DNA from: Rhodamnia argentea | Lineage: Eukaryota > Streptophyta > Magnoliopsida > Myrtales > Myrtaceae | DNA: 64,000 nt | Assembly: GCF_020921035.1 (NCBI RefSeq) | Contig: NC_063153.1 | Coordinates: 3,844,001-3,908,000 of the forward strand | Direction: 5' to 3' | Shown: piece after piece, positions 26,001 to 37,950 of the stretch | Numbering within the stretch: position 1 is the first letter of the stretch | Layout: each line of letters starts with the position of its first letter | Position numbers and translations under genes: made by a program | Notes under the pieces: generated by a model | Seen by the model: the letters and a program-made list of their open reading frames with translations, nothing else | Told to the model about the DNA's origin: nothing | Database searches by the model: none

Positions 26001-26930
26001 GGTTTTGAGTGTCCCTTTCTGCAGAGTTTCTCAGAAACTGTTATGTATCTTGGGTAAAGCAACTGTATCCATAGTAACATCAACTTGCAGTACTATTATT
26101 CGTTAGATGAGTTGGAGCCAGTCTTTTGTAGAACTGTGTATGAATGAAAACATATGCAGAACCTAGTTTAATATATGTCATCAATTTCTGCTTACAGGTT
26201 ATCAAGGATGTGGAATGTAATGGCAGAGTGCCACCAATTACAGAAACGGACTTTAGATGAGGCAAAAATCTTGCTGGCTGGCACACCTTCCAAACTCGAA
26301 GCCAAGAGAAGATCTTACATGTCTATGACGGATCCAAACAGGTTGGCCCGCTTGGCGTCCAATCTTGAGACCGAGTTAAGGAACTGGCGAGCCTGCTTCG
26401 AATCATGGGTTGCTTCTCAGCGATCCTACATGCGTGCGCTCACAGGATGGCTCCTCCGATGCCTGCGGGCCGACCCTGACACCTCGAAACTGGCATTATC
26501 TCCTAGACGGTCAAGCGGGAGCCCGCCCATCTTCGATCTTTGCATCCAGTGGTCGAGATTCCTCGATTCCATCTCGGAGATCCCGGTGCTCGACGGTCTA
26601 GACTTCTTCGCAGCCGGGATGGGGTCGATCTACGAGCAACAGCTCAAAGACGATTCCAGGAATACCCTGGGCGGATCGAAGAGGTTCGGAGGGGGATCAA
26701 GCGAGGAAAACAGCAGGAGCATGGACATGGTGGAGTTTAGTCAGGTGGAAGAGGTGATGACGCCCGAGAAAACAGCCGATGTCGCCGTAAGAGTTCTGTG
26801 TGCTGGAATGTCGGTTGCAATGAGCTCACTGACGGAATTCGCCGTGTCGTCCGCTGATGGTTATGCCGAGTTGGTCAAGCAATGGGAGCATGCCGAGAGG
26901 CTGCATATCTCAGCAGGATCTACTGTGTAG
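23088..26930 (+). CDS. DUF630/DUF632 protein (NRG2/REL2-like family)
   Basis: Predicted exons: 23088-24192, 24660-24871, 25331-25554, 26198-26930, giving 757 aa with consistent phases. The N-terminus MGCSTSK fits N-myristoylation and starts the DUF630 domain (about 1-60: a Cys/Lys-rich start, then CKDRKQFIKEAVEERTRFA). A Pro/Ser-rich linker (about 65-200) and a strongly acidic stretch (about 210-285) follow. DUF632 runs from about 317 (GFTVYVNRKP) to about 640, with KRTLDEAKILLAGTPSK, LETELRNWRACFESW and VASQRSYMRALTGWLLRCL. The family includes Arabidopsis NRG2 (nitrate signalling) and rice REL2 (leaf shape); their molecular activity is unclear and the role here is inferred only at family level. 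All introns are GT-AG. Nothing looks broken. Confidence 0.92.
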
Positions 26931-27880
26931 CCTCATTTTCCTTTTGTTTTTGGACAGATTTGCATTTGTAGCGTAGTTCAACTAAGGTTGTCTCCGATCG
27001 AAAAAAAAAAAACTAAGGTTGTCAATGTAATTAGAGTATATATACCATGTTTTATACAATGCCAGCAACTAGTGTAGACTTTTTATGCCAAGAAAGAAGA
27101 GCAATAGTCTGAGAATTCCATGTCATTCTGACTAAGTCTGAGAAATGCCTAGAACCTTGACAAAGAAAGTAAATTAATGGTCTGAGAGTAGACACAGGAA
27201 GATAAAAGTGACCCTTTTACTTTTGGACCCAAATACTTTTGTGCCTGTTGCTGATGGGCACAATTTTTCACTTGGAAATCCTGAGGAAATCGCATGCATG
27301 GTGGAAGAAAGGCCATGTTTTTGTGGTTTTCTTGCCCTGCACTGCAAGGCCAAAAGAAAGGACGGTTTTGGTTGTATCCGATGTGGTACTTCTCGTCCTT
27401 ATATTAAACACTTAAATCCGATAATGTGAGCGGCCTATTGTAATCTCGTCAACTCGATCACAAACACGGAATCTCGAGAAAATGATCTGCCAAATCCGCC
27501 GACTCTGCTTGCTGAGTTCAATCTGAGCAGTCCTAGAAACAAAATGATCTGCTTATGATGCTAGTCATAGAGACCAGGATCTTGTTACATGGTCACTGCT
27601 GGGATGACAAGAAGAGACTGCTCGTTTCGATCAAAGAAAAGTCAAATTGCTTGATCTAGCAGAGTTTACATTTCCAGTGGAAGTAGGATGTGGCATCAAA
27701 GAACACATTCTCTCTTTCTGATTACCAGTTACCCTAGCGCCCAGACGGGTTCACATTCTGAAGGAGAAACAATCCTACTCGACCCGACAATGTCCTTGAC
27801 TCAACACTAACACATTTCTTGCTAGTCGCGGTCGGGAAATAGGAGAAAGGAAAAGCCGGCTGGCTTCTTATTTATCCGTG
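26931..27880. other. Convergent intergenic region, 3' flanks of two genes
   Basis: The DUF630/632 gene and PG1 converge here. From about 27590 the sequence is paralogous to the 3' flanks of PG2, PG4 and PG5 (shared AGAAGAGACTGCT, TTTACATTTCCAGT and AACAATCCTACT), so the PG duplication unit includes this DNA. The 27208-27429 frame has no domain. Confidence 0.55.
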
Positions 27881-29603
27881 CTAGATACAAGACACCGGGT
27901 TCTGCACACCGCCAGATTGGCCGTTCACGTGAGCACAGCGAGACTTGGCAGGCCCTCTTCCTCCAGGGTACGTGAGGTCGATGTTGTGCAGGTTGATGTT
28001 CTTGCAAGGCACGTTTGGGCTGCATACGAGGCTGACCGCCACCTCCGAAGCCGAAGTGCCCCGGATCTTCGTGAACGAAACGCCATTGATCTGAACATTC
28101 GACCCCGGCTAGAGAGAGAGAGAGATCATGAGATATGTAATCAAGAATGAACCCAATTTAAGATTTTAACTGCAATACTTGAGAAGTGTACCTGCTTGGC
28201 ACAACCACCACCAGGACAGTACTCTTGGTCAATGATAATGGGATTGAGCACATCCTTCATGGTAATGTCATGAAACGAGATATTCTGGACACTGCTTTTG
28301 AGTGGAGAAGCCCATGTCTTGATCCTCAAACCATTCTGAGTCCCGACCATAGTACAACTCCTCACGGACAGCCCGATCACGTCCGCCTCGTTCGGGTACC
28401 TCCCGAGGCTCCCCACGCTGAACCCATGGCCCGGCCCGCAGTGGACGTCCACGACCTCCACGTCCTTTGACCCCGGCCCTACCGAGACGCAGTCGTCCCC
28501 GGTCGCGATCATGGAGTCAGTGATCCTGATGCGGGACGAGTCGCCTATGTGGATCCCATCCGTGTTGGGGCTCTCGTCGGGGGCGATTATCCGGACGCGC
28601 CAAAACTCGAGATCGTCACACTTGAATACGTTGAAGTGAAAGTTCTTGCTATTGACCGAACTTATCCTACGGATCCATGTGTTGTTGACAAAATTGAATC
28701 TCACCGACTGAGAAAAAGTAAGAGCCTCGTTAGAAATTCGACGGAGATGCATTATTTCAGTCATGAATTAGTAATTTTTCCCAGATTTATAATGCAATTA
28801 GATAAATAATACTATTATTAATCAAAAAGCTAATTATAATCCTTTCATTTTTAATGTTAATTTAAAAACAGAAAAAGAAAAGAAGAACAAATTAGGAGAG
28901 GACTTACCACTGGAAGAGACTTGCAAGCGCATTCATTCTCAGGCCAAGCATATAGGCCCTGGCCATCGAACGTACCGCCGCCGTTGATCAACAGCCGGCT
29001 GAGGTACTGGAAGGCGATCCAATGGTCCAAAGAGAACGTTGACTTGTCAACGGGCGCTTTGACCACCCCTTTGAGCGTGAACACAATGGGGCCGGTGCAT
29101 GGCCCCTTGAACACCACCGGCCAAACCATGTATGTCCCATGTGGAATGAACAGCCTCCTCCTAAGTCCACTTTTGTATTGACAAGCATCATTCCAAGCAT
29201 CAAGAAATGCCTAGAAAAAGACAAAAAAAAATTAACAATCACTTCAAAAAAAAAAAAAGTAAAACCGTTTACAATATTGATAATTAATCATTTTTCCGAT
29301 TGTAAAAATTAAACAAACTTTGCACTCGAGGATCCGATCACATTTTCAAGCGAATCAGCCACACCAAGTCTTGCCCTCTGTCCCTTCCGTATGCCTTCGG
29401 CTGCGAAACGATACATAAACCGGCGAGATGGTTTCACCATTCTTTACCTTGCTATCGTCGGTCTTCCCATCGGCGACGGCGCCGAAGCTCCTCACGTCGA
29501 AGACCTTCACTTGATCATGGGAGCGGGAGTGGACTCCACTCGTGAGCACCAACGCCGGGAACAAGAGCAAGCAAATCTTGGGAAAGCACAAGCTTGAATC
29601 CAT
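27881..29603 (-). CDS. Polygalacturonase, GH28 (PG1, intact)
   Basis: Predicted exons in transcript order: 29603-29448, 29210-28908, 28707-28192, 28108-27881, giving 400 aa; all introns are GT-AG in phase 0. The enzyme should hydrolyse alpha-1,4-galacturonan in pectin; the sequence resembles the pollen-type exopolygalacturonase group. A signal peptide (CLLLFPALVLTSG, about 1-25) predicts secretion to the wall. GH28 signatures are all present: SPNTDGIH (D203), TGDDC (D224, D225), [11 protein letters not shown] (H247) and RIK (281-283). It is the last gene of a five-member minus-strand array. The start was set at the Met directly before the signal peptide; an upstream in-frame Met at 29759 would bury the signal. 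Intron 3 ends in a (CT)n tract at the acceptor. Confidence 0.93.
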
Positions 29604-30682
29604 TTCGACGTGCAATGTCAGCCTTAGAAAGAGCGATTTTCTGAGCTTACTTATAGGGTTCGTGCCCATGACCAAAATGTAGTAACATAGGATTTGATTT
29701 ATACCTTTCTCGATTGTGCTCTTTAATTGGATTTCTTGCCCTTGTTCCTTTGTCGCCAACGTGATTCTATGGAATTACTCTTATTTTTGGGAATTAATTA
29801 AGAGCAAATTTATTCCCGGAATGCAAGGACTTTGCATAATTGGCTTTTTTTTTTATGGACTATACCTTGTGGGTGTTCCATTGGTCAACTAGACAAGTCA
29901 AAGAAAGTTGTCCGAAGAAAACCTACGTGAGTAAGCGTTTCATTTTGCGGTTTGTATGCAAATTTATAGTAATTTCTTATTTTCTCGCCCTTAAAAAGGA
30001 ATTTCTCCAAAGAAAATTAAGGGAAAAAGATTATTGGCTCCTTCAGAAATGACTTGAGCATCATTAATTAGACAGTCAAGCCCCGTTGACTTAGTTGAAG
30101 GAAGGCTGGTTTTGATATTACACGAGGCTGTGTAATCGTAATGAATTAGTCATCTCGCATAAATTTCTCGATTAGAAGATAATTAACTTATTGGGAAAAG
30201 AAAGAAAGAGCCGATTTGAAATATTTAACCAGAGGTCCAAAATAAGTAACACGACCCTGGAAAAGAAATTGCCAAAATGAGATCTTATTTAATTGACTCG
30301 AGTCTATCTAGTCAAATGAGATCCTAAAATGCCTTATGGGTAGTAGAGTAGTACTTCAGGGTTTGGGTTTCGAAAAATTTGACGAACGGGGTGAACGAAA
30401 GGTGAAATAAATTGAGGTAGGATCTAACTATGATGCGATATTAGAGTGTCCAACCCAAACACTTAAATTAAGAGGTAGAGGGAGATCGCATGTATAGATA
30501 TTGCATATGAACCTCATAATCAAGAGACATGAGATATGTCAACAGTTATAAGTTAATTTTCCAACCTTGTCAGAAGCCGGAAATATTAAAATGTATATTT
30601 TTTCTGGAGAAGTACATTTCGTAAATTGATTTTGTAACTTTCTAGTCTAAAACATTATTTCACTTTAAATGGGGATTCAAAC
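29604..30682. other. 5' flank of PG1, paralogous to PG2 and PG3 flanks
   Basis: No gene. The block matches 37951-39090 plus 40521-40940 and the PG3 flank from 45720, with shared phrases such as TTGCCAAAATGAGATCTTAT and TTTCGTAAATTGATTTTGTA. It therefore belongs to the duplicated unit. Confidence 0.6.
29650..29656 (-). promoter_or_regulatory. Probable TATA box of PG1
   Basis: Minus-strand CTATAAG lies about 50 bases before the PG1 start codon. The same CCCTATAAG context is conserved at 38030-38036 before PG2. Confidence 0.5.
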
Positions 30683-31139
30683 CTAAGTAGCACTAGCACC
30701 TACACGTGATATGAGACATGATACGACACGACACGACATACCGATTTGTGATTTCTAAAAAAATAGAAAATTTAGACACATTGGAACACGTGATATATTG
30801 TGATAAATTATCATTTATATATTAAAAATTAGTGGTGAGCTGTTGCTTCTTCTTCTTCCGTTAGTATTCACGATTAGGTTTTTTTTTTGGCCGGCTAGGT
30901 ATATTAATTTTGGAGTGGCTGGATATATGACTTAAGTATATATGTTTTTGCTAGATTTATATTTTGACCCATAATTTATTGGAAATATTTAAAATTAATC
31001 TCGTGCATGTCGAGATACTAAACTTGCGTGTCATTGGCGTATCGGGAGCACCGACCATATGTCGGATATGTGTTGGTGTCTAGCACAACACGTAGACTCT
31101 TGAAGAGTGTCTGTGCTTTTTAGATTAGAACAAAAGGAG
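30683..31139. mobile_element. Inserted element, about 457 bp
   Basis: TCAAAC at 30677-30682 is repeated at 31140-31145, and the paralogous locus near 40930 lacks the intervening DNA. The left part is rich in ACACGACACGAC and the right part in related inverted phrases (GTGTTGGTGTCTAGCAC). This suggests a non-autonomous DNA element; the class is not identified. Confidence 0.5.
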
Positions 31140-31283
31140 TCAAACATACGTGCTCAATGCGGAATTGACTAATACTGAATACATTAACATTGATGCACAA
31201 AATGATTCTTTTGGGTGTCAAATTTGGCCCATTAACATAAATAACCATTTATTATTGGCCACATGACTTAGAATACTCATTTT

Positions 31284-34130
31284 TTTAATTGAAAACTCAT
31301 TTCATTTCATTTTGAGTAGGTAAAGTAAAATAACAACCCAAATGGGTTTCAGAACAAAGAACATTTTATTTTGGCCTCTGAAACATTGGCGCAAGCTTAG
31401 ATGCAGTGAAGGGAGGAGTAGAGCCTGGCCTTTCTTTGATAAGTGCTGCTGTTTGCCACGGTACATGTTCTGTTCCCTCAAGTGCTCGAACTAAACTGAG
31501 GCTATCTGACTCGACTGCTTTAACTTCTCTGCCCTTCTCCGTCCTAAAATTTCCGTGCTGTGCAAGTGTTTCAGCCACTACTCCCTTTTGGGTCTGGTGT
31601 GCTCGTTGTATTCTTATGCATTTCTGCTGGTCTGACCACACTTAAGTTGTCCAGAGACAAAGGAGGAACTAGATGTTCTACTGCTTCTAGCTTCTTTTTT
31701 GCACGAAGAGCACATCGGGTCAGGTGAGATTCTTCGTTTGAATGAGTTTTCGAGTGCGTTTTCGCATAAGTTCCACATGTATACGATGAATTTTATTGTA
31801 AGGTCTGCAAATTCCACACTATGCAACACAAATCTCTAGGCTTTTTGGTATGAGAGCGAAACATCTATCTGGGTGAAGATACGTTCTGCTTCCCTTAGAA
31901 AGTCACAAACGCTTTTAATTGAATAAGGGCCTAGGTAACAACGATTCTGATCCAAAAAAATGATTTTGATTAGAATTGATTTTTTCTGATTTTGTTCCCT
32001 AAATGAGTTTTACAGAATCAAAACGTGTTTGGTAACTGCACAATATTTTTGTTCCAAGGAATAATTTCTTTTTATAATTTTTGTCATTTAAGCCAAATAA
32101 TTACGTAGTTACTTTGTGAAATTTCATCTTACATTTCGAATTAATGAAAATTAATTCGTATTGATTCTCTTATATAAAATATTGCATATAATATTTTTTT
32201 TGTCCTGTTCCGTCTAATTGTCTAGTAGTAACGAGTTATTTCAAGTTTTAAAAAAAGAGAGAATATGGGGTTAGTGCGTGATTTCGGATTAGCTTCGGCC
32301 CTCCCAAACCTATATCAAATTGCAACAAGGAATATCGGAGTGTGATTGGTGGCATGTGTATGTGTACATGCAAAAGGAGTCGCCACTAGTTTTTGAGAAA
32401 GGCGGAAACCTTATCGAGGGGTTGGGAGAAACCATTCGATTCTACGCAATAAGAGAAATCTAACGTCTGCGGACTTGGTTACTTCGGTGTTTCCATCGAT
32501 GTCTTTTCAACACTGAAGTTGAGTGTTTTCTAAGCGTGTTTCATGCAAGTTTTCAATTCATTTTTAAATGTATGAGTAAGCTAATGCTAAGTGTTCACGC
32601 ATGTTAATTTTTTTCTTTTTTCAAATTTTAAAAAACGAGACTAACCAAAGCATCTAAACCTAGGTAAATCACAACCAATGAAATCAAGTACGTCATCAAG
32701 GAGTCATGGAATTGATAAATTGCATCATAAAATCCTAAAGAAGCCCTAAGGGCTTAGAGAAATGTGGTATGGATTTAATTCCAAAGGTTTTTATGATTTT
32801 CCTATAAAAAAAAATCTATGAAATCTGGGGAATCTAGGCTTAAATTTATGAAAATGAGGTCAAACTAGCCTAATCTAAGCTTCTTCTATTTTTAGGGACC
32901 ATTTGAAAATTTTCTCATTTTTCCCTCTTTTTTATAATTTTATAATTTTATTATCTTATATATTTTTCTTTGAAAATGGGACCTTGTTCTGCCTTAGTCA
33001 AGGAAAAAGTGATGAAAAAACTAAAGGGAAAAGTACGAGATGTGGGGCTTTATTCCGTTTTGTGATTCTCAAAAGTGATTCTTTTTTCCAATTTTTTGTT
33101 GTTGATTTTGCTCCGAAATTGTTTCCAGAAACAGAGTCAGAATCAGAATCATTTACGTTACAAAATATGTTTCTAATTATTTTTTGTTTTGAAAAATAGA
33201 ATAAAAAAATCAGAATAATTGCCATGCAGGCCCTAAGTGTCCGATTCTGCTTCTGTCGAGTCAATTCTGCCTTTTTCTCCTGTCGACATGATGCGCTAAC
33301 ATTTCATCAGCTCTTCTGTCTTACTTCCACGGGCAGCTGTACTGGTCAGTTACCTCGGCTACAAGCTGAGGATCCTCTCGATCGGCTAGTTCTGTAATCG
33401 AGCCCAGCTTTAACCATTTATCCTTGCGGATTCTAATCGTTTCTCCATTACCCACTGATCATTGCGCTGAATCCGATATCACATCCCTACCAGTTAGTAG
33501 GCTTTGCCGTCCCCACGATGATCGGTGCCCCTTCCTTGCATGCCAGAAAACTCGAACACAGCGTAGAGAAACTCTCTTTCATTCTCCAAGCTTGCTTTTC
33601 CAACACATCCCTGTTAAAAGTGATAAGGTCTTTGAAACCCATTCCTCCACAGTCCTTCCTCACTTTCAATACGTTCAAACTTCTCCAATGTGTTCGAGTT
33701 CTCGAGTCACTGTCCTTCCACAAAAAGGGAAGAAATTCTCCATTCCAATTGCTTTGCAAATGGATATCGGGATTTTAAAAATCGACATTGCATATTGCGG
33801 AAGGGCCTGAACTATTGTTTTCAAGAGAATTTCTTTCCCAGCTTATGACATCAAATTTTCCTTCCACCCTTGAAGCTTTATATTCAGCTTGGCTAAAATC
33901 CATGCAGACATTTGGTTTTTTGAGTTTCCCTAGTCCGAGGGGATACCCAAGTATATCCCGAATTTTCTGAATTACCGGGACTCTCAACTCTTGGGCCATA
34001 TTCTTTTTAGATTTCGAGGGTAGCCCGAACTAAAGAATTTTCCTCCTGGCCAGTAGCAACACAATATTGATTCAGTGTATCAGCCAGATTGTGGCATTCT
34101 CTAACCTTACCATCCAAGAAAAAGATTTAC
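31284..34130 (-). mobile_element. 5'-truncated LINE, interrupted by a nested element
   Basis: Minus-strand fragments give LINE reverse-transcriptase end regions: 33999-33775 (GKLKKPNVCMDFSQAEYKAS) and 33759-33487 (DCGGMGFKDLITFNRDVLEK, QAWRMKESF). Downstream at 31830-31366 are a zinc-finger-like CSSCKKEA and an RNase H-like ESDSLSLVRALEGTEHVPWQ. The body is split by an insertion at 31927-33233. A T-run at 31281-31286 is the minus-strand poly-A end. AATACTCATTT at 31272-31283 and AATACCCATTT at 34131-34141 form an 11-bp target duplication with one mismatch, and the paralogous locus near 41930 is empty. Frames are broken, so it is inactive. Confidence 0.85.
31927..33233. mobile_element. PIF/Harbinger-like non-autonomous DNA transposon
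   Basis: The ends GGGCCTAGGTAACAACGATT and (reverse complement of the right end) GGGCCTGCATGGCAATTATT are terminal inverted repeats. They are flanked by TAA at 31924-31926 and 33234-33236, the 3-bp target site of PIF/Harbinger elements. At 1307 bp it encodes no transposase that can be recognised. It is inserted into the LINE, so it is younger than it. Confidence 0.7.
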
Positions 34131-34608
34131 AATACCCATTTAGCAGACTTAGTACTGGCCATGGTTTTGTCGCTTGATATATTAGTTGTGCAACTCATGC
34201 ATTGTACATCCACAAAACATACATGAAGGTTTATACTTGCAATATTAATGAAATGGCTTTAATTTTCTATCCTCCTTTAGCTGCCTTCGCTCATCCCTCC
34301 TAAAATTTAAGAATACCATCACAAATGACAAACTAATAAGAATTATCTGTTCTTCTGTTTATTTTTAAAAAATAACTATTATCAACAAGTGATAGACTTA
34401 ATCGATGAGGGTAGAGTTTGGTTGTGTATGAATAGAATCATCAAAAACTTGAAAAGAAATGACAAAGTGCTAGTGAAGTCATCGATGATGCACAATGTAA
34501 CATTATTGACAAAACTTTTGAAATTGATCGACGTCATCGATATCGACAACGAGCAATGGACACGAGGATAATCTCTGGGTGATTATTTTGCCGCTGTTTT
34601 ACCATTGG
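34131..34608. other. Duplicated intergenic block, copy 1
   Basis: Paralogous to about 41940-43090 (minus insertions there); shared phrases include AATACCATCACAAATGACAA, GTGAAGTCATCGA and GACAACGAGCAAT. No gene. Confidence 0.65.
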
Positions 34609-35048
34609 TGTTGTTGTAACAAATCCGAAAGCAAACACGTAACACAAGGATTTACGTGGTTCGATCAAGGTAATCTGCGCCCACGGGCGAGGCAAAACAA
34701 GATTGCACTATAATCAAATAGAGTACAGATTACAGAAGTCGGTCTTATCGATTGAACAAAAGCACACGGCTCACAAGTCTCTCATGTAAGGAAAATCTTT
34801 AATCTAAACGAAAAACCCTAGCCGCAAGTATAAATAGAGCCCAAAAAAAATTTCTTGGGGGCGTTGCCCCCGAACTCCCATAGAGATCTGTTCGTACCGT
34901 TATAGAGATTTGTTCGCTTGCTCCGAGTTGGCCCTATCGGCCCAACTCTCCGCATCATGAACTAAATCTCAATTTTTTCCTCCACTTTTGGGCCGCACAA
35001 AAATATATGTTGGGTCAGAATCGAATCGAATACATAAAATTCAAGACA
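34609..35048 (-). mobile_element. Copia-type solo LTR or LTR fragment
   Basis: The plus strand shows AGGATTTACGTGGTTCGATC, a phrase typical of the U5 side of plant Copia LTRs, so the LTR reads on the minus strand. A minus-strand TATA-like CTATTTATACT lies at about 34828-34838. The stretch has TG...CA limits and is absent from the paralogous block near 43100. No matching target duplication was found and no coding region is attached. Confidence 0.6.
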
Positions 35049-36222
35049 TATTTAATAGGTGTAGATAAAGATAAAGTGTTGCTTGATAATAGAAGACTAT
35101 TAAGTAACTTATTATGGATAATGTTAACTTCCGTAACCACTATGAAGTTATTTTTGTACTCTTAGTTTGCAATCGTGATTGTAGGTGATCTTTCAATTCT
35201 TGTACCTTAGACATAGTATTTAGATATGTCGTTGTTGTATCTTTATGTCATTACACTTTGTCGTTGATTAAACTCCAATAAAGTTTTTTTATGCCATCGG
35301 ACTTTGTCGTTGCTTAAATAGCATCCCCTCCCTCCCGCTCGTGGAATCACATCTTTTCCTTGCGCTCTATTTGATAACAATTCTATCCAAAATCGCCACA
35401 ACATCTTGAGTTGTCGATCAGATTCGGGCCGTAACATCTTTCCGCTTTTGCATCAACAAAGCCAGAATAAGGGGGCAACATCGACATCCCTCAAAACCTT
35501 ACAGAAGAAAATGCTAGGGAGTTAGCGGGGGATTCTGCCATATTGGCCACTATGAAGAGATTGTTCGAAAAACAATGAATTAATTTCACCATTTACGTTA
35601 TGATTGTAACGACCCGGCCTGACGAGGACGGGGAGTGGTCGCCGGGACTAGAAAGGCCTGAATATGGAGCGGCTATTGGCAGGCTTCAAGGATGAAGTAG
35701 GGAATGAACCGAATCCCACATTTCCACTTGGCCTTAACTTACAACGGGACCTCTTCTCGGCGAAGCCCAGAAGAACAAATCCGTTCGGATTTTGGACCAA
35801 AGCGGATAATATTGTCGTCAAATGAGACCTGGGCGTAACAGTACCAATGATGAAGATAGTAGTCAACATCTATAAGAATTATGTAAATGCCTGAATCTTA
35901 TAAGTAAGATCACAATGATGAGGATAATCATGCCGATGTTGGTCAAAATAACATTTTTGGGTCAAATAAAAGCCAACATGCTTGATCGAGCAGAATTTAC
36001 ATTTGCAGTGGAGATATGCAAGAACGCATTATTTACTCTCTGATTTCCAACTTAGTGACTTACCCTAGCAGACAGAGGAAAACAATCCTACTAAGGAAAA
36101 ACAATCCAACTCGACCTAGCAATGTTCTTTGCCTAAACACTAGAGCTTTCTTGCTTGTCGCGGCGATGATCAGGAGTCAGGAAAAAAAAAAGAAAAAGAG
36201 GTAGCTTCTTAGTTTGTCCGTG
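35049..36222. other. Intergenic between PG2 and the LTR, with a TRIM-like piece
   Basis: 35049-35440 is paralogous to about 43110-43430 and 44000-44100. 35605-35840 begins TGTAACGACCC and ends GGGCGTAACA, like a short LTR of a terminal-repeat-in-miniature element; no target duplication is seen. 35950-36222 is the PG2 3' flank shared with the other PG copies. Confidence 0.45.
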
Positions 36223-36451
36223 CTAAATGCAAGAGGACGGCCTTTGTACGCCACGGGCGTCGCCATTCACATGAGCACAGTGCGATTTTGCAGGCCCTTC
36301 TCGGCCGGTGTAAGCCAAGTCGATGTCTTCAAGATTGATGTTCTGGCAAGGGAAGGTCGGGCTGCATTCGAGGTTGACTGCCAAAAGCGAACCAGAAGTG
36401 CCCCGGATCTTCATGAAAGAAACATCCTTGATCTGAACATGCGACCCCAGC

Positions 36452-36495
<44 letters not shown>

Positions 36496-37950
36496 GCATT
36501 GGTCAGATAGATTAACGTATGAAATGAGAAATGTGATCAAGAATCATCCAATTGAAGATTGACTGCAATACTTCAGAAGTGTACCTGCTTAGAACAACCA
36601 CCACCGGGACAGTAGTCTTGGTCAATAATAATGGGACTTTGCACATCCTTCATGGTAATGTCAGAGAACGAGATATTGTAGACATTGCTTTTGAGCGCAG
36701 AAGCCCAAGTCTTGATCCTCAAACCATTCTGAGTGCCAACCATAGTACAACCCCTCACGGACAGCCCAGTCACGTCCGCCTCGTTCGGGTACTTCCCGAG
36801 ACTACCCACGCTGAGCCCGTGACCCGGCCCGCAGTGGACGCCAATGATCTCGACGTCTTTGGACCCTGGCCCAATTGAGACGCAGTCATCCCCAGTTGCG
36901 ATCACGGAGTCGGCGATCCTGATGCGGGACGAGTCACCCATGTGGATCCCATCCGTGTTGGGGCTCTCGTCGGGGGCGATTATCCGGATGCGCCGAAACT
37001 CGAGATTGTCGCACTTGAAGACGTTAAAGTGGAAGTTCTTGCTGTTGACGGAACTAATCGAGCGGATCGCTGTGTTGTTAACGAAATTGAATCTCAATGA
37101 CTGGAAAAGAAAGATTAGATACTTGCCGTAAGTTTAATAACAAATAAGAAATCTTTTTCCCAAATTTATCATGCAATTAGACGTAAATCCACATCATCAG
37201 AAAGGAAATTAAGCATTAGTTTGAGAAATCAAGTGACAATATTGAACAAGATCATGTCTATATGGAAAAATAGAACAAAGTAGGAGAGGACTTTACAACT
37301 GGAAGAGACTTGCAAGCGCATTTGTTTTCAGGCCAAGCATACTGCCCCTGGCCGTCGAACGTACCGCCGCCGTTGATCAACAACCCGCTGACGTACTGGA
37401 AGGTGATCCAATGGTCCAAAGAAAACGTTGACTTGTCAACGGGCGCTTTGACCACCCCTTTGACCGTGAACTCGATGGGGCCGGTGCATGGCCCCTTGAA
37501 CACCACCGGCCAAACCATGTACGTCCCTAGCGGGACGAACAATCTCCTCTGAACTTCTCCTTTGTATTGACACGCTTGGTTCCACGCATCGAGAAATGCC
37601 TAGAAAAAGAAAAAGAAAATTAATGATCACTTCGAAAGAAATTAAGTTAAACACTTTAATCAATAAACTTTTGCGTTTGCGCGCCTGATTGCATTTTCAG
37701 GCGAACAAGCCGTTCCCTGCGTTTACGCTGGCTGCGAAATGATAATGGCCATCAACGGACTGGGCGAGGCGGTTTCCTGATTCTTTACCTTGCTATCGTC
37801 GGTCTTCCCGTCGGCGGCGGCGCTGAAGCTCCTCACGTCGAAGACCTTCACTTGTGCATGGGAGTGGACTCCATTCGCGAGCACCAACACCAACACCGGG
37901 AGCAAGAGCAAACAGAAGTTGGGAAAGCACAAGCTCCAAACCGTTTCCAT
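36223..37950 (-). CDS. Polygalacturonase, GH28 (PG2, intact)
   Basis: Predicted exons in transcript order: 37950-37789, 37599-37297, 37100-36585, 36450-36223, giving 402 aa; introns GT-AG, phase 0. It is a secreted pectin-hydrolysing enzyme like PG1, with an N-terminal hydrophobic signal (NFCLLLLPVLVLVLANG). The catalytic set is complete: SPNTDGIH (D205), TGDDC (D226, D227), CGPGHGLSVGS (H249), RIK (283-285). One oddity is SFSAAADGKTDD where PG1 and PG5 have SFGAVADGKTDD. The start Met sits in the same position relative to the signal as in PG1. The intron 3 acceptor carries about 20 CT units, the longest in the array. Confidence 0.93.
36453..36492. repeat. (GA)n at the PG2 intron 3 acceptor
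   Basis: On the coding strand this is a 40-base (CT)n run ending directly in the TAG acceptor. The same microsatellite sits at the same place in PG1 (28111-28124), PG3 (44161-44180), PG4 (57694-57727) and PG5 (60825-60844), with different lengths. Confidence 0.95.

Noticed and set aside
29604..29759. Earlier ATG for PG1 (29759)
   Set aside because: It would place 52 residues before the signal peptide and overlap the TATA motif; PG2 and PG3 support the later start.
35605..35840. Cassandra-type TRIM LTR
   Set aside because: It has TG...CA-like ends but no embedded 5S rRNA-like sequence and no target duplication, so only a generic TRIM-like note was kept.
36214..36878. Plus-strand frames opposite PG exons
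   Set aside because: They are antisense shadows of the PG2 exons; equivalents occur opposite every PG copy.
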